This document shows positions 11,759 through 21,520 of a stretch of 64,000 nt of DNA, one piece after another (the stretch's first letter is position 1; every line of letters starts with the position of its first letter). The DNA is from Ophioderma brevispina. Its lineage: Eukaryota > Echinodermata > Ophiuroidea > Amphilepidida > Ophiodermatidae. The position numbers and the translations under genes are program-made. The notes below the pieces were generated by a model, which saw only the letters and a list, made by a program, of their open reading frames with translations, did no database searches and had not been told where the DNA came from. The DNA is taken from assembly GCA_023653785.1 (NCBI GenBank), contig JAMKCH010051679.1, forward strand, positions 1 to 64,000, given 5' to 3'.

Positions 11759-12055
11759 TCTTTTAAAGAATATACCAGGGTTGAAAGGGTTAAGAGAGCT
11801 GCAATTCACAATAGATGCAAATGTTTGTTGTCAGATAGTCATCGATATTGTTGAAGGGCAAATGAAAGTGCACATTCATATAATAGACATGATTCCTTTT
11901 CCATATAATCTTCATTTTTAAAAGAGCTCTACCCCCATTACAACATAAAACGTTCTGTGTTTCAAAGGAAAGGCTATCACAAACATACCTTAATTCCAGA
12001 ATTTCATCTCCATCCGATATACCATTTTAACGCAAGCAGTAATTATGTGTATTAC

Positions 12056-13027
12056 AATTAGCAGGAGACTGTAGTGAAAGAATGTGCGCTTCCGGATAAA
12101 ATTGTGAATTTTTGCACACAAGTACTTTAGGCATTGATAATCCATAAAATTGATGGAAGCACTTGCCAAACCCCCTTAATGGCCCCTAGCTTGGGTTTCA
12201 AGGTTATACAGGGGTCAAAAATTTTAAATGTTCCGAATGTGTTAAAAGGCACACCATGATGTTTGTCTGGTTACAAGGATTCCAAAAAGGTATAGTTGAC
12301 ACTATCTATGGCTTATAGTTCCGGAGTTACGGGGTAAAAACTGTAAAATGGTGAAAAATTCAATTTTGATGTGTGCATGGGTCAAAAGTTAAACGTTACT
12401 TTGATTCAGTTAATATGTTGTGCAAATTGTTTCCATAGCTTAAAGGATTGAAATAAGGATTAGTTTGCCTTATCTGTTATGCTTAGTTTTCACGTTATCC
12501 AACAAAATAGGCCACAGGTCAATAGAATCCAATAGCTTCCAATAGCTGTTGACTTTATTCGCCATTTTGGTTAATAACCAGACATGTAAGATAGTCAAAA
12601 ATTTTGCTATATTTCATTCTATGAGCTAAACCAACAATTTGAACCACATTTTACAAATATTGGAGCAACTTTTAATTTTTAACCCCTGTACAAACCAAAA
12701 TTTACTTTTTTACCATTTTTACAGTTTTTACCCCATAAATCCTAAACTATAAGTCACAGGTTGTATAAACTATACATTTTTGGAATCCTTGTAACCAGAC
12801 AGACATCATGGTGTGCTTTTCAGCACAATCGGAACATTTTAAAAATTTTACCCCTGTGTAACCTTGACATCCAAGCTGGGGGCCGTGAAAGGGGTGTGGC
12901 AAGTGCTTCCGTCAATTTTTTTTTTTTTTTATTATCAATGTATAAAGTACTTGTGTACCAAAATTCACAATTTTATCCATATTTACACACTCACATTAGA
13001 TCTGTGCACTACAGTCCCCCACTAAAA
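12056..13027. mobile_element. Fold-back element FB1, about 340-bp arms
   Basis: The left arm (12056-12395) and right arm (12655-13027) are inverted copies. GACTGTAGTG, ATAAAATTGTGAATTTT, ACACAAGTACTTTA, GGAAGCACTTG, AACCTTG..A..C, CACACCATGATGT, GTCTGGTTACAAGGATTCC and GGGGTAAAAACTGTAAAA each recur as reverse complements in mirrored order. The loop (12400-12650) contains AACAAAATAGGCCACAGG. The element at 38030-40050 has the same arm and loop motifs, so the two form one family. It has no ORF and is therefore non-autonomous; no target duplication could be fixed. Confidence 0.85.
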
Positions 13028-13605
13028 TAGCCCATAGTTTATTGTACAAAAAATCCCGGTAACCGTAAACAAAGCATATTAATTCCTCGTAGCATCATAA
13101 TGTGATAGAGTTCAGCCAAAATATTTTGAAGATGAAATTAGAAAAAAAAACACTTCCCAATAATACCAAGATATCAGGTTTGATGAGGTGGTGGGGTCAA
13201 TGCTGAGAATCGGGTGGTACCCCTTTGAAGACAACTACCAAAACCTTACCATTCTTTGGTATCTCACGTAACAGATTCTCACTCGATTAAATACAACACT
13301 AAAGCTGCAATCTGAATTAATGACAAATAATCTGTAAGCATTTGTGCTCAAAGTACCTTGCATGACCGTATCTTCGAAACGAGTCTAAAAAAAGGTATCA
13401 TTTCAAACATTTCACACAATCACAATAATATTTAGATATTAAAATTCATCTTTAACCTTTTTGAGGCAACGAATACAAATAGACGGAATCTCTTTGAAAA
13501 TCCGAAGAAGATACGTCATACATCTTAAAACAATGTTATCTTTGAAAACAACATAATTAGGAGCACATGTACATCACCTATGCAGACAATATCGTTACAT
13601 AAGTC

Positions 13606-13954
13606 TTAAAGGTGCTTGTTCCGATCGTCTTTGGGACCACCCCCACACGATTTACCCGGAAGTAGTATAAATTTTGATATCAGATGAAAGGCCATATTTT
13701 TTTTCATTGTCGTCCCGAAATTTCAGCTTTCGAATCCATTTCTTTCTCAAGATACAGACAAAAAACTACCGTTTCATGGTTAACCATCAATATTAGCACA
13801 GTAGTGAACAGGGCGTTGCACTATGCATTGTCGCGTCTAGCATCAAAACCGCAAGTTTGTTTCCCACGGTACTTGATGGTCAGTGTGTACAAGTGCCAGG
13901 CTCTCAAATCAAATAGAGAACACGATACACAAAAATCGGAACAAGTACCTTTAA
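13606..13954. mobile_element. TTAA-flanked MITE (family M1), copy 1
   Basis: TTAA lies at both ends (13606-13609 and 13951-13954). The terminal inverted repeats are AGGTGCTTGTTCCGATCG and, at the other end, ATCGGAACAAGTACCT. Further copies lie at 17579-17950 and 38902-39686. TTAA targets are typical of the Kolobok and piggyBac superfamilies; the ends lack the CCC start usual for piggyBac. No transposase ORF is present, so mobility would depend on a partner element. Confidence 0.85.
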
Positions 13955-13984
13955 AAGAGTCAGACTTTAAAGTTTACGGTTAAG

Positions 13985-14566
13985 CAGGCGGTGGCGGCCA
14001 AGCTTCATTCATAGCGCAAAACTGCCGCACGAGTCATTGGACGAGCCTGAACAGTGACCGGAATTTGAAGTCACTGTGCGCGTTTATAAATAGATCAGTG
14101 AGTGGCGAGTGGGAATTCCCGTACGGAGCCGCGACCGTTTAAATTGCCTTGCTTTAGACGGTGGTGCATAATTGTGCTGCAAAACTATCATCAAATCGTT
14201 TTTAAAGACCGCACATGAGAGGATTGCTACATGCAGGTCAACGAATCATTCCACGGTGGTGCATGGGCTACCCTGGGGCTACCTGGTACCGGGCCTGGTA
14301 CATTGTCCGCAGCTATGAATAACGGTGACCCTGCGATTGAACATGAGGTCAAGCGAGCCTCGTTCAAAATGGATCCCGTTTGTACCGTTATTCATACCAA
14401 AAAAATACTTAGACTGGAGTTGATTCTTCAACTCCAACGGATTTTGAGTGGAAAAATATTGATATCAAACATATTTTCGACTTTAGAATATTTGTCAAGT
14501 TTTAGTGATTACGTGCTAAACCTATGGGAACGGCAAAAACGACGCTATCTTGGCCGGCCCCCCCTG
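13985..14566. mobile_element. Non-autonomous hAT-type transposon, 582 bp
   Basis: The 8-bp target duplication CGGTTAAG flanks it (13977-13984 and 14567-14574). The left end is CAGGCGGTGGCGGCCAAG; the right end, reverse complemented, is CAGGGGGGGCCGGCCAAG. An 8-bp duplication plus ends starting CAGG is the hAT signature. The sister copy B has the uninterrupted sequence AGTTTAAGCTTACATAG at about 17973-17989, an empty site. The ORF at 14231-14620 lies mostly within it and runs past its end, so it is not a gene. Arrival after the A/B duplication is the simplest reading. Confidence 0.9.
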
Positions 14567-15297
14567 CGGTTAAGCTTACATAGTTTGGATATGGTATCGC
14601 GTTGGGTATTTGTGCACTGACTACTGATGTTGCGTTTGGCATTACAATCGAACTTAAAACTTACACTTTGATTAACTTATTTACACCTCACATTTGCGTT
14701 CCAAGACATGGATATTGCCCTTTTAGACATTCCCTTGTAGGTACAACCATTGTTAACACAATTAATCTATTAAGCTATTAAAATTTCTTGTCCATAAATG
14801 AACTACCAAACAATTTGGCTCAGCGATGTGAGAAAGAAGGTTACAAGGATCTTTACTTGCTCGCCATTTAGTACAGAGGCGTTATCTCCATGTATGTTAT
14901 TCCAAATATCTGAATCACACAGTGTAATTAACTCTAGCCTTGTCTAGCGTAAAGCAAATAACATCTCGCGAAACACGAAACTTTCACACAAAATACTTGA
15001 CGTCACAAACGCCTAGGATTCAGCGCGCCTCCTGATCTATTTACCTAAAAAGCATGCTAATCTTATTGAACAAATGAATCAGGATACTTTTTAGTTTAGA
15101 GATTCAATAGATGCTATTAATATAACTAAGCTTTGATACTGACTTCGTTAAGAATACCAGGAAGCCCGGGACAATTATTATAGACTGATTTTTATTCGTG
15201 GCACTTTAGGCATACTGTCTAGGGTACATTCGGAAGGGTTGTGTTGATACCAAAAGTTAAAAAGGCGAAGATGTAGTGGAGTAGATACTTCATATAG

Positions 15298-15420
15298 AAG
15301 TCCCTTGAATGCAAATGAGGTATTACAATTGATTCCGTCATACGCAGTATGACGTTGTGCAGTAGCGCTTGATGGGATGAATGGCAAAACCTCATTTGCA
15401 TTTAGTAGGGGATCCATGGG
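15298..15420. repeat. ATGCAAAT hairpin element, copy 1
   Basis: AAGTCCC.TGAATGCAAATG and AGGTATTACAATTGATTCCG pair with CCTCATTTGCAT and ATCCATGGG downstream. The loop carries GTGCAGTAGCGCTTGA. Other copies lie at 18724-18842 and 34856-34963; the last has the cleanest arms. Confidence 0.8.
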
Positions 15421-15449
15421 TGGCATATTTGAGGGAACCCTACTCAAGA

Positions 15450-15950
15450 TACACTAAAAGGTTTGAGAAGTGTTTTTGGACAATTCGAGGGTGCTGATTC
15501 CGAATATGCACCATGCAAAATTGTCAAATTGGTGGAAAGTGGAATTTTAAAGGTGCATTACCTACCCAGATTTTCCCCTTATTTTTTTAAATATAGCTTA
15601 TAAAACCATGTGCAAGATCCACTAATGTACTAAATGGTTTTAAAGAAGTTTTTTATGTCAATTTGAGGTTGTTGATTTCCAAATAGACACCATACAAAAT
15701 CCCCACATTGGTGGAAAGATATTTTATAAAGGGGAATTACTGATTGTCCTTATGTATTTTTAAATCGCAATTATCAAACATGCCCAGATCCACTAATTTG
15801 ACTAAAAGGTTTAGGAAGCTTTTTTGAGGTGAATATGAGGGTGCTAATTTTGAATATACAACATAACAATCAACCCCACGTTGGTGGAAAGTTATTTTAA
15901 GAGAGGGAAATAATTAATTTTCGTAGTATTTTTGAAAAAAAAAAAAAGAT
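15450..15950 (+). repeat. Three ~158-bp tandem units (copy A)
   Basis: Each unit carries the ordered motifs AAGATCCACTAA, ACTAAA.GGTTT, GAGGGTGCTGATT, ATATACACCATACAAA, TTGGTGGAAAG and AAGGGGAATTA. The same three units occur in copy B at 19700-20200, so the triplication predates the larger duplication. Confidence 0.85.
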
Positions 15951-16729
15951 TATCAGGGAAATAAATAATTTTGAGCAACATAGAGGTCCCTGGAGGATGG
16001 CCTTCCTTGATATCATGTTTTCATTAATGTTTGTCTAAAACTGGTCATTATAAATTAATGTCACTCTTCTATTGCAAAGTTAGATGAAATCAAATATTAA
16101 CTAATAGAGTTGTTATAGGCGTTAAGATTTGTTTACTCTTTCTGTTTTAAAAATTGTCCTTTATGTGAGGTGTTTCCAAAAGTATCGTATGTTTTCATCA
16201 GTTTCCAGTGAAAATATTGTTGTTTTATCATACTCCGGTAATCCCATCATTTACTTGTTTACCACAGTAATATAATTGAAAGAAAACTGTCAGAAAACTT
16301 GTTTTAGTGTCTAGAGTATTTATTTAATTGCTTTTAAAGTGGGTTGTGTAATAAATAGCATCAAACAAACATTTCTTTTTAGATTGACCCATCAAAATGG
16401 CAGGTTTTAACAAAAAGATTCAATTTTGTTGTGATCCTATTAAAAAGGGACGCAACCCAGCTTTTTCCTGCACCCCAATTTCTGAAGAAATGGTATCCCC
16501 TCGGAAAAACTACACTCACTTCACCAGCTCATTATCTGTTTAACGGTTTTAACTTTTTTAAACCATAATTATTTACGACAGGTTTTCATTATTCACGAAC
16601 TTATCGTTTCCCGCTTTTTAGAGAGAATTCACCTACATCCTAATAATATCTTGTATTTAAGAACTATGAGAAATGCAATAGATAATTCTCTTTTCGAAGA
16701 ACAAAGGGCAAAATAAGATATGATCCAAA

Positions 16730-16866
16730 CAGGGACGTAACCAGCGGGGGAAGGGGCAACGCCCAGTCATTGGGAATTCGTTGTTTTGCCCCTCCCCCTC
16801 CCGCCCCCCCATGCATCTTTCCCCTCCTGCTTCTCCCTCCCCAACGAATTCTGGTTACAACCACTG
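16730..16866. mobile_element. Short hAT-like MITE, 137 bp (copy A)
   Basis: The left end is CAGGGACGTAACCAGCGGGG; the right end, reverse complemented, is CAGTGGTTGTAACCAG. The C-rich interior explains the Pro/Gly-rich spurious ORF here. The flanks TGATCCAAA and ATAAAAAAA only weakly suggest an 8-bp duplication. The orthologous copy in B is at 21257-21395. Confidence 0.75.
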
Positions 16867-17578
16867 ATAAAAAAAACTGATCTCAAATGGTCCAGCCTGA
16901 AAATTTTTGGTTTGCGTAGTTCTCAAGATATGGTCCACTGACAATAATTCAGCAAAACAGACTGGTCCACTGAGCATCATTTTTTTCGTAAGGCTCAGTC
17001 ACACAGCCATTTTTTGCTCGTAGCAATCATAAGGTGATAGCGTTCAGCAAAATATTTTAAGATGAAATTAGAAAAAAAAAAACACTCCCATAATACAAGA
17101 GATCAGGTGTGATGAAGGTTGGTGGGGTCATGCCGAGAATCGGGATGGTACCCTCTTTGAAGACAATCTACCAAACCTTACCATTCGCTTTGGTAATCTC
17201 ACGTAGCATTTTGAAGATTCTCACTCGATTAAATTACAACACTAAAGGGCAATCGATTACTTAATGATCAAATAATTGTAAGCATGTGTGCTCAAAGTAC
17301 CTTGCATGACCGTATCTTCGAAACGAGTCTAAAAAAAGGTATTAATTCAAACATTCAGATACAATCACATAATATGTAGATATTAATCAATATGCTTAAC
17401 CTTTGATTGGCAAACGATACAATAGACGGATCTCTTTGAAAATCCGAAGAAGAAAGAAGATAGAAGATACGTCATTAATCTTTATATTAACCAATGTTAA
17501 TTTTGGAAAAACAACATATTAGGAGACGAGTACATCAACCCCCCCCCCCCCTATGCAGACAATATCGTTACATAAGTC

Positions 17579-17950
17579 TTAAAGGTGCTTGTTCCGATTG
17601 TCTTTGGGACCACCCCCCACACGATTTATACACGGAAGTGAGTATAAATTTGGATCGCTAATTGAAAGGCAATATTTTTTTTCATGGTCTGGTTCTTTGA
17701 ACTGCAGCTTTTCGAATCCATTTCTTTCGTCAGATACAGACAAAAACTACGTTTCATGGTTAACCATCAATATTTAGCACAGTAGTGAACAGGGCTTTTG
17801 CATAATTGCATTGTCGCGTCTAGCATAAAAACCGGAAAGTTTGTTTACCACTTTGGGTTTTTGTACTTGATGGTCAGTTTGTACAAGTGCCAGGCTCTCA
17901 AATCAAATTTAGAGAACACGATACATTCAAATCGGAACAAGCACCTTTAA
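17579..17950. mobile_element. TTAA-flanked MITE M1, copy 2
   Basis: TTAA at 17579-17582 and 17947-17950, ends AGGTGCTTGTTCCGAT and ATCGGAACAAGCACCT. It is positionally equivalent to 13606-13954, so it was inherited through the A/B duplication, not inserted independently. Confidence 0.85.
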
Positions 17951-18723
17951 CAGAGTAGACTTTAATAGTTACAGTTTAAGCTTACATAGTTTGGACCCTT
18001 GGTATCGCGTTGGGTATTTGTGCACTGACTACTGATGTTGCGTTTGGCATTGGATTCAATCGAACTTAAACTTACCACTTGATTAACTTATTGTACACCT
18101 CAATTGCGTTCCAAGACATTGTGATATTTTTTTGCCCTTTTAGACAATTCCCTGTAGGTACACCATTGTTAACACTATATCTATTAATGATATTAAATTT
18201 ATGGTCCATAATATGAACTACCAATACAATTTGGCTCAGTAGATGTTGAGAAGAGAAGATGTTACAAGGATCTGTTTTTACTGCTCGCCTGTTTTTAGTA
18301 CAGAGCGTTTACTTCCTATGTATGTTTTTCCAAAGATCTGAATGACCTCAGTTTGTAATTAACTCTAGCCTTGTCTATGCGGTAAAGCAAAATACATCTC
18401 GCGAACACGAAAAACCTTCACACAAAATACTTGACGTCACAAACGCCTAGGATTCAGCGCGCCTCCTGATCTCTTTACTAAAAAGAATGCTAATCTTATT
18501 GAATACAATGAATCCGGATTACTTTTTAGTTTAGAGATTCAAAGATGCCTATTATATAACTAAAGCTTGATATGACTTCGTTAAGAATACCAGGAAGCCC
18601 AGGACAATTATTATAGAATGATTTTTATTCGTGGCACTTTAGGCATACTGTCTAGGGTACAGGGAGTATGTGTTGATACCAAAAGTTAAAAAGGCGAAGA
18701 TGTAGTGGAGGATACTTCATATA

Positions 18724-18842
18724 GAAGTCCCAAGATTGCAATTGAGGTATTACAATGATTCCGTCATACGCAGTATGACAGGTGCAGTAGCGCTTGACGG
18801 GAGAATGGCAAAACATCATGTTGCATCAGTAGGGGATCCATG
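18724..18842. repeat. ATGCAAAT hairpin element, copy 2 (degraded)
   Basis: Equivalent of 15298-15420 in copy B. The arm motif is eroded (ATTGCAATTGAGG), and the loop keeps GTGCAGTAGCGCTTGA. Confidence 0.7.
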
Positions 18843-18855
18843 AGGTGGCATTGGA

Positions 18856-19688
18856 AGAATAACTAAAGAGATGGGAAGCAAAGCTTGTAGTCCATTGTTA
18901 ACAGTTCAAGCGGATCGAAACCAGGTCTGCTGCGGCTTGCAATGACTTGGCGCACGATGGCGCTTGTGGAGCACCTTAAACTTTGTTATGAGCGAGGTTT
19001 TGTTGGTATCTTGCGATCAAGTCAATTTTATTAAATTTTGTGCTTCAATTCATGACCTAACGTGATATTTATAATTGTTTTGGACCGGCTCACATTGAAC
19101 TTTTGGGTTTGCTAAGGTCATCAATAACTTTAAGTTTCATAAAATTAAGTCAACATTAAAATTAAAAAGTCCAACTACAATCCTATTCTGTTAAAAAATT
19201 TAACAGTGTGAGAAATAAACTGGTCCAAATTTGTTTCAATTTTTTGTGCTGATATGAAAGAGAAAGAAAATACACATTTTAGTTAATCAGTGTATTTGAA
19301 AGATATCCAAGAGAATGTCATTAATACATGAAATTGGAGCAAATTCTACCTATAGTCGACAAATGAGGGTACCGAATTGGGGTCATTTTTTTTTTTAAGG
19401 TTGTCCATGGCTTATATGCAAGGCATTGAGTACTAAAATGTGTCAAGGGTAGTTTTTGACAAAATACCACGCACGTGTGAGCATCATTTAATTAAAAAAG
19501 CCCGCCACACTCAAATCTTGGGGTTATACATTGAAAGTATTGAATAAGGATTACTGCTTCTCGATCAGTCGAGGGAATCGTTTGATTGCATTAACATTCA
19601 ATAATGTCGTACCCAGACACTGCACGCTGCTGAAAACAATCCATTGATAACTTGCTCGAATTCTTTAGGTATATTCGTTCAGGGTGGA
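18856..19688. mobile_element. ~830-bp insertion specific to copy B
   Basis: Copy A runs straight through (GGTGGCATATTTGAGGG) where B is interrupted between GGTGGCATTG and GGTGGATATTG; the repeated flank is a likely target duplication of about 8-11 bases. The ends are imperfectly inverted: left GAAGAATAACTAAAGA, right (reverse complement) GAACGAATATACCTAAAGA. No ORF or transposase motif is visible. The superfamily is unknown. Confidence 0.6.
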
Positions 19689-19699
19689 TATTGAGGGAC

Positions 19700-20200
19700 C
19701 CTAATCAAGATACACTAAAAGGTTTGCGAAGTGTTTTTGGACAATTCGAGTGTGCTGATCCGGAATATGCACATGCCAAATTTTGTTTTATGAAAAACCA
19801 TTATAAAAGAAAAATATAAAATTTTCCTTATTTTTTTTAAATATAGTTTATGAAAACCATGTGCAAGATCCACTATTTTGACTAAATGGTTTTTAAGAGT
19901 GTTTGATGTCTAATTGAGGGTGGTGATTTCAAATAGACACCATACAAATCACCACATTGGTGGAAAGTAGATTGTAAAGGGGAAGTGATCTGATTGTCCT
20001 TATTAGGTTGCAATAGCTATTATCAAACAATGCCCAAGATCCACTATATGACTAAAAGTTTAGGAAAGGGTTTAGTGTGAATTTGAGGTGCTAATTTGAA
20101 TATACACCATACAAATCACCTAAGTGGTGGGGAAAGTTATTTTAAGGGGCCGTGAAAATAATTTTAATTTTCGTGTATTTTGAAAATTAAAAAATTATCA
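19700..20200 (+). repeat. Three ~158-bp tandem units (copy B)
   Basis: Equivalent of 15450-15950, with the same three units in the same order and more indels. Confidence 0.8.
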
Positions 20201-20639
20201 AGGGAAATAAATAATTTTTTATATTATTTAACCTGGTACTGCAATGTTTGTGATATGCATGTTCAGGAATGTTTGTCTAAACTGGTCATTAGAATTAAAG
20301 GGCACTTCTTCTATTGTACAAAATTAGATTGAAAATCAAATATTAAACTAATTTAGAGTTGTTATGAGCGTTAAGAATGTGTTACTTTTTGGTTTTAAAA
20401 ATTGTCCTTTATGTTGCGGGGTTCCAAAGAAGGATCGTATCTGGTTTTAATCAGTCAGTGACATATAATGTGTTTTTATCATACTTCCGGTAATCTCATG
20501 ACTTGTTTACCAATAGTTAATAGTAATGAAAAGGAAAAGAAAGAAAAACTGTCAGAAGAGATGAAACTGTTTTAGTGTCTTAGAGTGTTTATTTAAGTGT
20601 TTTTTAAAGGGGGGTTGGGTTTAAATAGCAATCAAAAAA

Positions 20640-20890
20640 TTTTTTTCTTCCTATTTTTTCTCTCGTATCTATTTCCACATTGCGTCTTTTACCGCTCCCT
20701 CTTTCCCCCTACCATTTCTCTTTCCCCTTACCTGCTACCCGCGTGTTTTCGTTCTTACCTTTTTTTTTACTTCGTTTCTCTCTCCTTTTGTATTCTTTTT
20801 ATCTTCCTTCCATTTCCTTTGTTGTCCCTACTTTTTGTCTACTCCTTTACTTTGTCACTATCTTTTTCTGTTTCTTCTTTTTTTCCTTAC
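20640..20890 (+). repeat. Polypyrimidine (C/T-rich) tract
   Basis: About 250 bases almost devoid of purines in long runs (TTCCT, CTCTC, TTTTCT motifs), absent from copy A at the corresponding place near 16380. The 153-codon ORF at 20597-21058 is a by-product of this composition (Phe/Ser/Leu-rich) and not a protein. Confidence 0.85.
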
Positions 20891-21256
20891 CACCAAATAT
20901 GCAAGAATTTAATTTTTTACCAAAAAAATTCAAATTTTGTTGTGATCCCTATTAAAAAGGGACGCATCTTCAGCTTTTTTCATGGCCACCCCAATTTTGA
21001 AGAAAATGTTATCCCCTCGGACAAAAAATACAGCACTCACCAGCTCATTATCTGTTGACGTTTTAAATTTAAACCATAATTATTACGAAAGGTGTTACAT
21101 TATGTTCAACGAACTTATTCTTTTCCCGCCTTTTTAGAGAGAATTTTCCACCCTACATTATCATAATAAATTATCTTGTTTTAAGAACTATGATAAATGC
21201 ATAGAGTAATTCATTCATTTTAGAAGAACAAAGGGCAATATAAAGATATGATCCAA

Positions 21257-21395
21257 CAGTGACTAACCACGGGGGGAAGGGCAACCCGTCTTGGAGAAGC
21301 GTGTTTTGCCCCTCCCCTCCCCACCCCCCCCCCCAATTCTCTTTTTTCCCCTGCCTGCGTGTCCTCCCCAACCGAAAAGTCTGGTTACACCACTG
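21257..21395. mobile_element. Short hAT-like MITE, 139 bp (copy B)
   Basis: Ends CAGTGACTAACCACGGGGGG and CTGGTTACACCACTG. It is the copy-B counterpart of 16730-16866 and sits at the same relative position. Confidence 0.75.
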
Positions 21396-21520
21396 GATAA
21401 AAAAAACCCGATCTCAACTGGTTCCGCATGAAAAATTTGGTTGGCGTAGTTTATCAGAGTATGGTCACCTGAAACTAAAGTAAGCCAAAACAGGACTTGT
21501 CCACGGTAAGCATCATGTTT

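Larger units (their letters stand above)
10600..12055. other. Intergenic; microsatellite and one small hairpin inside
   Basis: No gene is recognised. A palindromic TACGCATGCGTA lies at about 10850-10861. The ORFs at 11166-11351 and 11706-11921 begin inside the GT run and inside the hairpin, respectively, so they are not credible genes. Confidence 0.55.
13085..17025 (+). repeat. Tandem duplication, copy A
   Basis: Copy A aligns end to end with copy B (17026-21545). Both start at CGTAGCA(A)TCATAA.GTGATAG and end at AAGGCTCAGT.ACACAGCCATTTTT. Inside, in order, are a TTAA-flanked MITE, a hAT insertion (A only), a long non-coding stretch, an ATGCAAAT hairpin, three 158-bp tandem units and a 137-bp hAT MITE. 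The copies differ by many 1-3 base indels as well as substitutions. No gene is seen in the unit; the ORF at 13684-13983 falls inside the MITE. Confidence 0.9.

Noticed and set aside
14231..14620. 129-codon ORF
   Set aside because: Lies mostly inside the hAT-type insertion, runs past its right end, and has no transposase motif.
20597..21058. 153-codon ORF rich in Phe, Leu and Ser
   Set aside because: By-product of the polypyrimidine tract at 20640-20890.
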